Below, piece by piece: positions 61,972 through 64,000 of a stretch of 64,000 nucleotides of DNA (the stretch's first letter is position 1; each line of letters begins with the position of its first letter). The DNA is taken from the NCBI GenBank assembly GCA_947493955.1, contig CANLSQ010000001.1:186001-250000 (forward strand), written 5' to 3'. The translations under genes were made by a program, and so were the position numbers. The stretch is from an uncultured Sphingomonadaceae bacterium (GTDB taxonomy: Bacteria; Pseudomonadota; Alphaproteobacteria; Sphingomonadales; Sphingomonadaceae). A model generated the notes under the pieces. It ran no database searches. It had not been told where the DNA came from and was given only the letters and a program-made list of their open reading frames with translations.

Positions 61972-62765
61972 AGATCAGCAAACCCCAGTGCGGCGAGTAG
62001 CAAGATCAATTGTCCGGCATAGGCCGCAAAACCAAGACAGTCTCCCGTAGTTCCCTCTATTCGTCGCAGTAACAGAGAGCGAAACCAAATCAGGAACAGG
62101 GCTGCTCCCAATATGGTCAGCATGGCCGCGAAAACATGAAACCAGGCAAAAAAACCGATGAAAGGTGATGCCACGATCATAGCCAAAAACAGGTCGCGCA
62201 ATCCGGTGCGTGCACCGACATCCTTGGCCAGTCCTTCTTCGCTGGCGGTATTAGCCGGAGCAACAAGCGCCATGACCATAACCGCGAGCAACCGGCCAAA
62301 GCAGGCGGAGGCTATGAGTGCAACAATGACCATGTTCTGCGGCAGTGCAATCAAAAGCGCAGCACGTAGGCCAACCGTAAGCAGAAGCCCAAGAGCGCCA
62401 TAGCTGCCAATGCGGCTGTCTTTCATGATCCGCAGCGTCGATTCCCGATCATGGCCGCCACCGAAAGCGTCGCAGAAATCCGCCACGGCATCTTCGTGAA
62501 AAGCACCTGTCAAGCGTGCTTCAAACAGCAGCGCGATGATCACAGCAATCGCGCGCGGCCAGATATGAGCGGTGCCCACCAGCACGGCGGCAGTCAGTGC
62601 ACCGACCAGAGCGCCCACCAGTGGAAACCAGACCACCGACCGGGTCAGGCCGTATCGTGCCTGTTCCGCAGTCAGCCGGTTCAATCCCGGTACGGGAATC
62701 CGCGTCAGAAACTGCACGGCCAGCATTGGCGGCATCCACCAGCTGATGGACGGTTTGTCAGTCAT
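61968..62765 (-). CDS. cobS: Adenosylcobinamide-GDP ribazoletransferase
   Basis: Joins adenosylcobinamide-GDP with alpha-ribazole (or its phosphate) to finish cobalamin at the membrane. The 265-aa product has several membrane segments and the family block GAFHEDAVADFCDAFGGGHDRE, rich in metal-binding acids, followed by MKDSRIGSYG. The start overlaps the cobT stop and the stop overlaps cobC. Confidence 0.95.
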   Translation of the reverse strand: MTDKPSISWWMPPMLAVQFLTRIPVPGLNRLTAEQARYGLTRSVVWFPLVGALVGALTAAVLVGTAHIWPRAIAVIIALLFEARLTGAFHEDAVADFCDAFGGGHDRESTLRIMKDSRIGSYGALGLLLTVGLRAALLIALPQNMVIVALIASACFGRLLAVMVMALVAPANTASEEGLAKDVGARTGLRDLFLAMIVASPFIGFFAWFHVFAAMLTILGAALFLIWFRSLLLRRIEGTTGDCLGFAAYAGQLILLLAALGFADL

Positions 62766-63775
62766 GGCATGATATCCGAAAGCTTAGCGACGTCATTTAG
62801 CAAGGCCGCAGCACTGTCGAGCAAGGGCAGGGCAGTCAGCGCCCCTGTCCCTTCGCCAAGACGCATATCCCATTCGAGCAAAGGCTGCAGATCAAGATGA
62901 TCAAGAGCTACTCTATGCCCCGGTTCTGCTGAAAGATGCGCCGCGATCATACGCCTGGAAGTCCCCGGTTGGAGACGTTCGGCGATGAGGGCCGCTGCAG
63001 TAGTGACATAACCGTCGAGCAATATTGTTGAACCTTGATCGGCTGCTTGTGCATAATATCCCGCGATTGCGGCTATCTCGAAGCCGGCAATACCGGCTAT
63101 CGCGGCTACCGGATCAACGGCCAGCAACCCCACCGATCTTTCCGTGGCACCCGCGACAATATCCCGCTTTTTTACCAACACTGCGTCACCTGCACCGGCA
63201 CCGCGCCCCACAGCGTTACCGGCATCAGCGCTCGCCAGCAACATGGTCAGGCAGGCCGCTGGCGTCGTGTTTCCGATGCCCATCTCGCCAGCCATTAGCA
63301 GAACAGAACCTTCGTCCAATGCAAGCCGCGCCTCTGCCTTTCCGATATCCCAGGCTGCGTGAAACTGATCTTTCGTCATTGCCGGACCCTTTGACAGATC
63401 AGCTGTTCCGGCAGCGATACGTGCATCGCTAAACGTTGGTGAATCTTTGCCATTGGTCGCTGGGTTTATGCTGCCCGTATCAACCAGTCGCAAGTCCACC
63501 GATTGTGTGGTCGCCAGCGCACTGCTGGTTGCCTTTTTTGCCAGAATGGTTTCAATCATCGCGGTCGTGACCACCGAAGGCCATGCTGATACCCCGCTTT
63601 CGACCACTCCGTGATCGCCGGCAAACAGGACGAGGCGACGGGGTTTGGTTTGCGGTCGGAGGTTTTGTTGCGCGACCGCCAGCGCGACTGCCAGTTCCTC
63701 CAGTCGTCCCATACTACCTTGCGGTTTGGCCAGTGCATCAAGATGATCGGCCACCTGTTTTGCCGTTACAGTCAT
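62762..63775 (-). CDS. cobT: Nicotinate-nucleotide-dimethylbenzimidazole phosphoribosyltransferase
   Basis: Activates the lower ligand 5,6-dimethylbenzimidazole to alpha-ribazole phosphate. The 337-aa product includes RLVLFAGDHGVVESGVSAWP, MGIGNTTPAA and the catalytic-Glu loop RLGEGTGALTALPLLDSAA near the C-terminus. The start overlaps the bluB-like stop (ATGA). Confidence 0.95.
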   Translation of the reverse strand: MTVTAKQVADHLDALAKPQGSMGRLEELAVALAVAQQNLRPQTKPRRLVLFAGDHGVVESGVSAWPSVVTTAMIETILAKKATSSALATTQSVDLRLVDTGSINPATNGKDSPTFSDARIAAGTADLSKGPAMTKDQFHAAWDIGKAEARLALDEGSVLLMAGEMGIGNTTPAACLTMLLASADAGNAVGRGAGAGDAVLVKKRDIVAGATERSVGLLAVDPVAAIAGIAGFEIAAIAGYYAQAADQGSTILLDGYVTTAAALIAERLQPGTSRRMIAAHLSAEPGHRVALDHLDLQPLLEWDMRLGEGTGALTALPLLDSAAALLNDVAKLSDIMP

Positions 63776-64000
63776 CGCATAAATCTCGTCTTCGACCGAT
63801 CAATTCTATCCTGCCAGCCCAGTGTAGACAGCTCCGGCTCGTCGCTCTCCTGCTGCGGATAGCCCAGACACAGATAGGCAATCAGCCGCCAATCATCCGG
63901 CACATCAAGAATGCGGTTGATTTCTTCGGGTTGCAGAATCGAAACCCAGCCCAGTCCGATATTCTGCGTGCGGGCAGACAGCCACAAATTATGGATTGCC
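63772..64000 (-). CDS. bluB: 5,6-dimethylbenzimidazole synthase, C-terminal part
   Basis: The frame continues past the end of the window. The visible ~75 C-terminal residues (IHNLWLSARTQNIGLGWVS, LDVPDDWRLIAYLCLGYP) match BluB, which fragments FMN with oxygen to give the lower ligand. It is the first visible gene of the bluB-cobT-cobS-cobC operon. Only the C-terminal part can be assessed. Confidence 0.92.
   Translation of the reverse strand, partial: AIHNLWLSARTQNIGLGWVSILQPEEINRILDVPDDWRLIAYLCLGYPQQESDEPELSTLGWQDRIDRSKTRFMR

Noticed and set aside
1-64000. CRISPR arrays, rRNA, tRNA and complete transposase genes
   Set aside because: No regularly spaced direct repeats, cloverleaf or rRNA signatures or intact transposases were noticed; the only mobile-element trace is the integrase fragment at 55144-55365.
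61107-64000. Cobalamin riboswitch for the cob operon
   Set aside because: The operon's promoter lies beyond the right end of the window, so none can be seen; the gap at 61107-61437 is downstream of cobC and shows no B12-box-like conserved sequence.

Overview
The window looks like a chromosomal piece of a Sphingomonadales alphaproteobacterium, probably marine, of the Sphingopyxis/Parasphingorhabdus kind. The grounds are moderate GC, a TonB-dependent receptor next to a LacI-type regulator, NodT-type outer-membrane efflux lipoproteins, a CC0125/CC1285-like lipoprotein, many NTF2/SnoaL-like proteins, and dispersed inverted repeats built on TGTCCGCTTT...AAAGCGGACA. No rRNA, tRNA or CRISPR was seen. 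Genus is inference.

Layout. 1-4591: end of a GH3 beta-glucosidase, a formylglycine-generating enzyme lipoprotein and two Cys-type sulfatases (sulfated glycan use). 4592-5643: a scar of dispersed repeats with a truncated short-chain dehydrogenase. 5644-23428: the centrepiece, a LacI-family regulator, a TonB receptor and 13 catabolic or transport genes in several transcription units. These are three paired-domain SnoaL-like proteins, a small SnoaL-like protein, cupin, SDR, COG3618 lactonase/amidohydrolase, RraA-like aldolase, MetE-like protein, histidinol-dehydrogenase-like protein, Na+/solute symporter, alpha/beta hydrolase and AldB-type aldehyde dehydrogenase. Nearly every unit carries a 14-bp palindrome of pattern TGNNTNCGNANNCA, usually about 40-50 bp before the start codon, so the region reads as one LacI-type regulon for an unidentified substrate.

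23724-29754: a thioesterase diverging from a TetR-MFP-RND efflux operon. 29958-33081: a haloalkane-dehalogenase-like hydrolase, AraC regulator, nitrilase-family hydrolase and small membrane protein. 33123-33268: a hairpin-forming repeat. 33396-43319: three LysR regulators with redox/detoxification genes (PNPOx-flavin reductase fusion, GST, NTF2-like, AhpD-like, a stand-alone PNPOx, DsbA-like, NmrA-like). 43397-46553: a small ORF, a decayed ChrR-type cupin, an acetyl-CoA hydrolase/CoA-transferase and a zinc alcohol dehydrogenase. 46818-51164: an ABC exporter (ATPase, FtsX permease, HlyD adaptor). 51208-54379: two L,D-transpeptidases of different families and small envelope proteins. 54498-55365: a small ORF and remnants of an aldehyde dehydrogenase and a tyrosine integrase. 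55517-61106: a complete RND tripartite pump operon. 61438-64000: the bluB-cobT-cobS-cobC lower-ligand operon for cobalamin, joined by 4-bp start/stop overlaps.

How it fits together. The TonB receptor would bring the substrate across the outer membrane and the SSS symporter across the inner one. The alpha/beta hydrolase, HisD-like and AldB-like dehydrogenases would work on ester, alcohol and aldehyde steps. The SDR, lactonase and RraA aldolase resemble an oxidise, open-lactone, cleave sequence. The sulfatase/GH3 block lies beside this regulon but shows no copy of its operator, so a functional link is only suggested by position.
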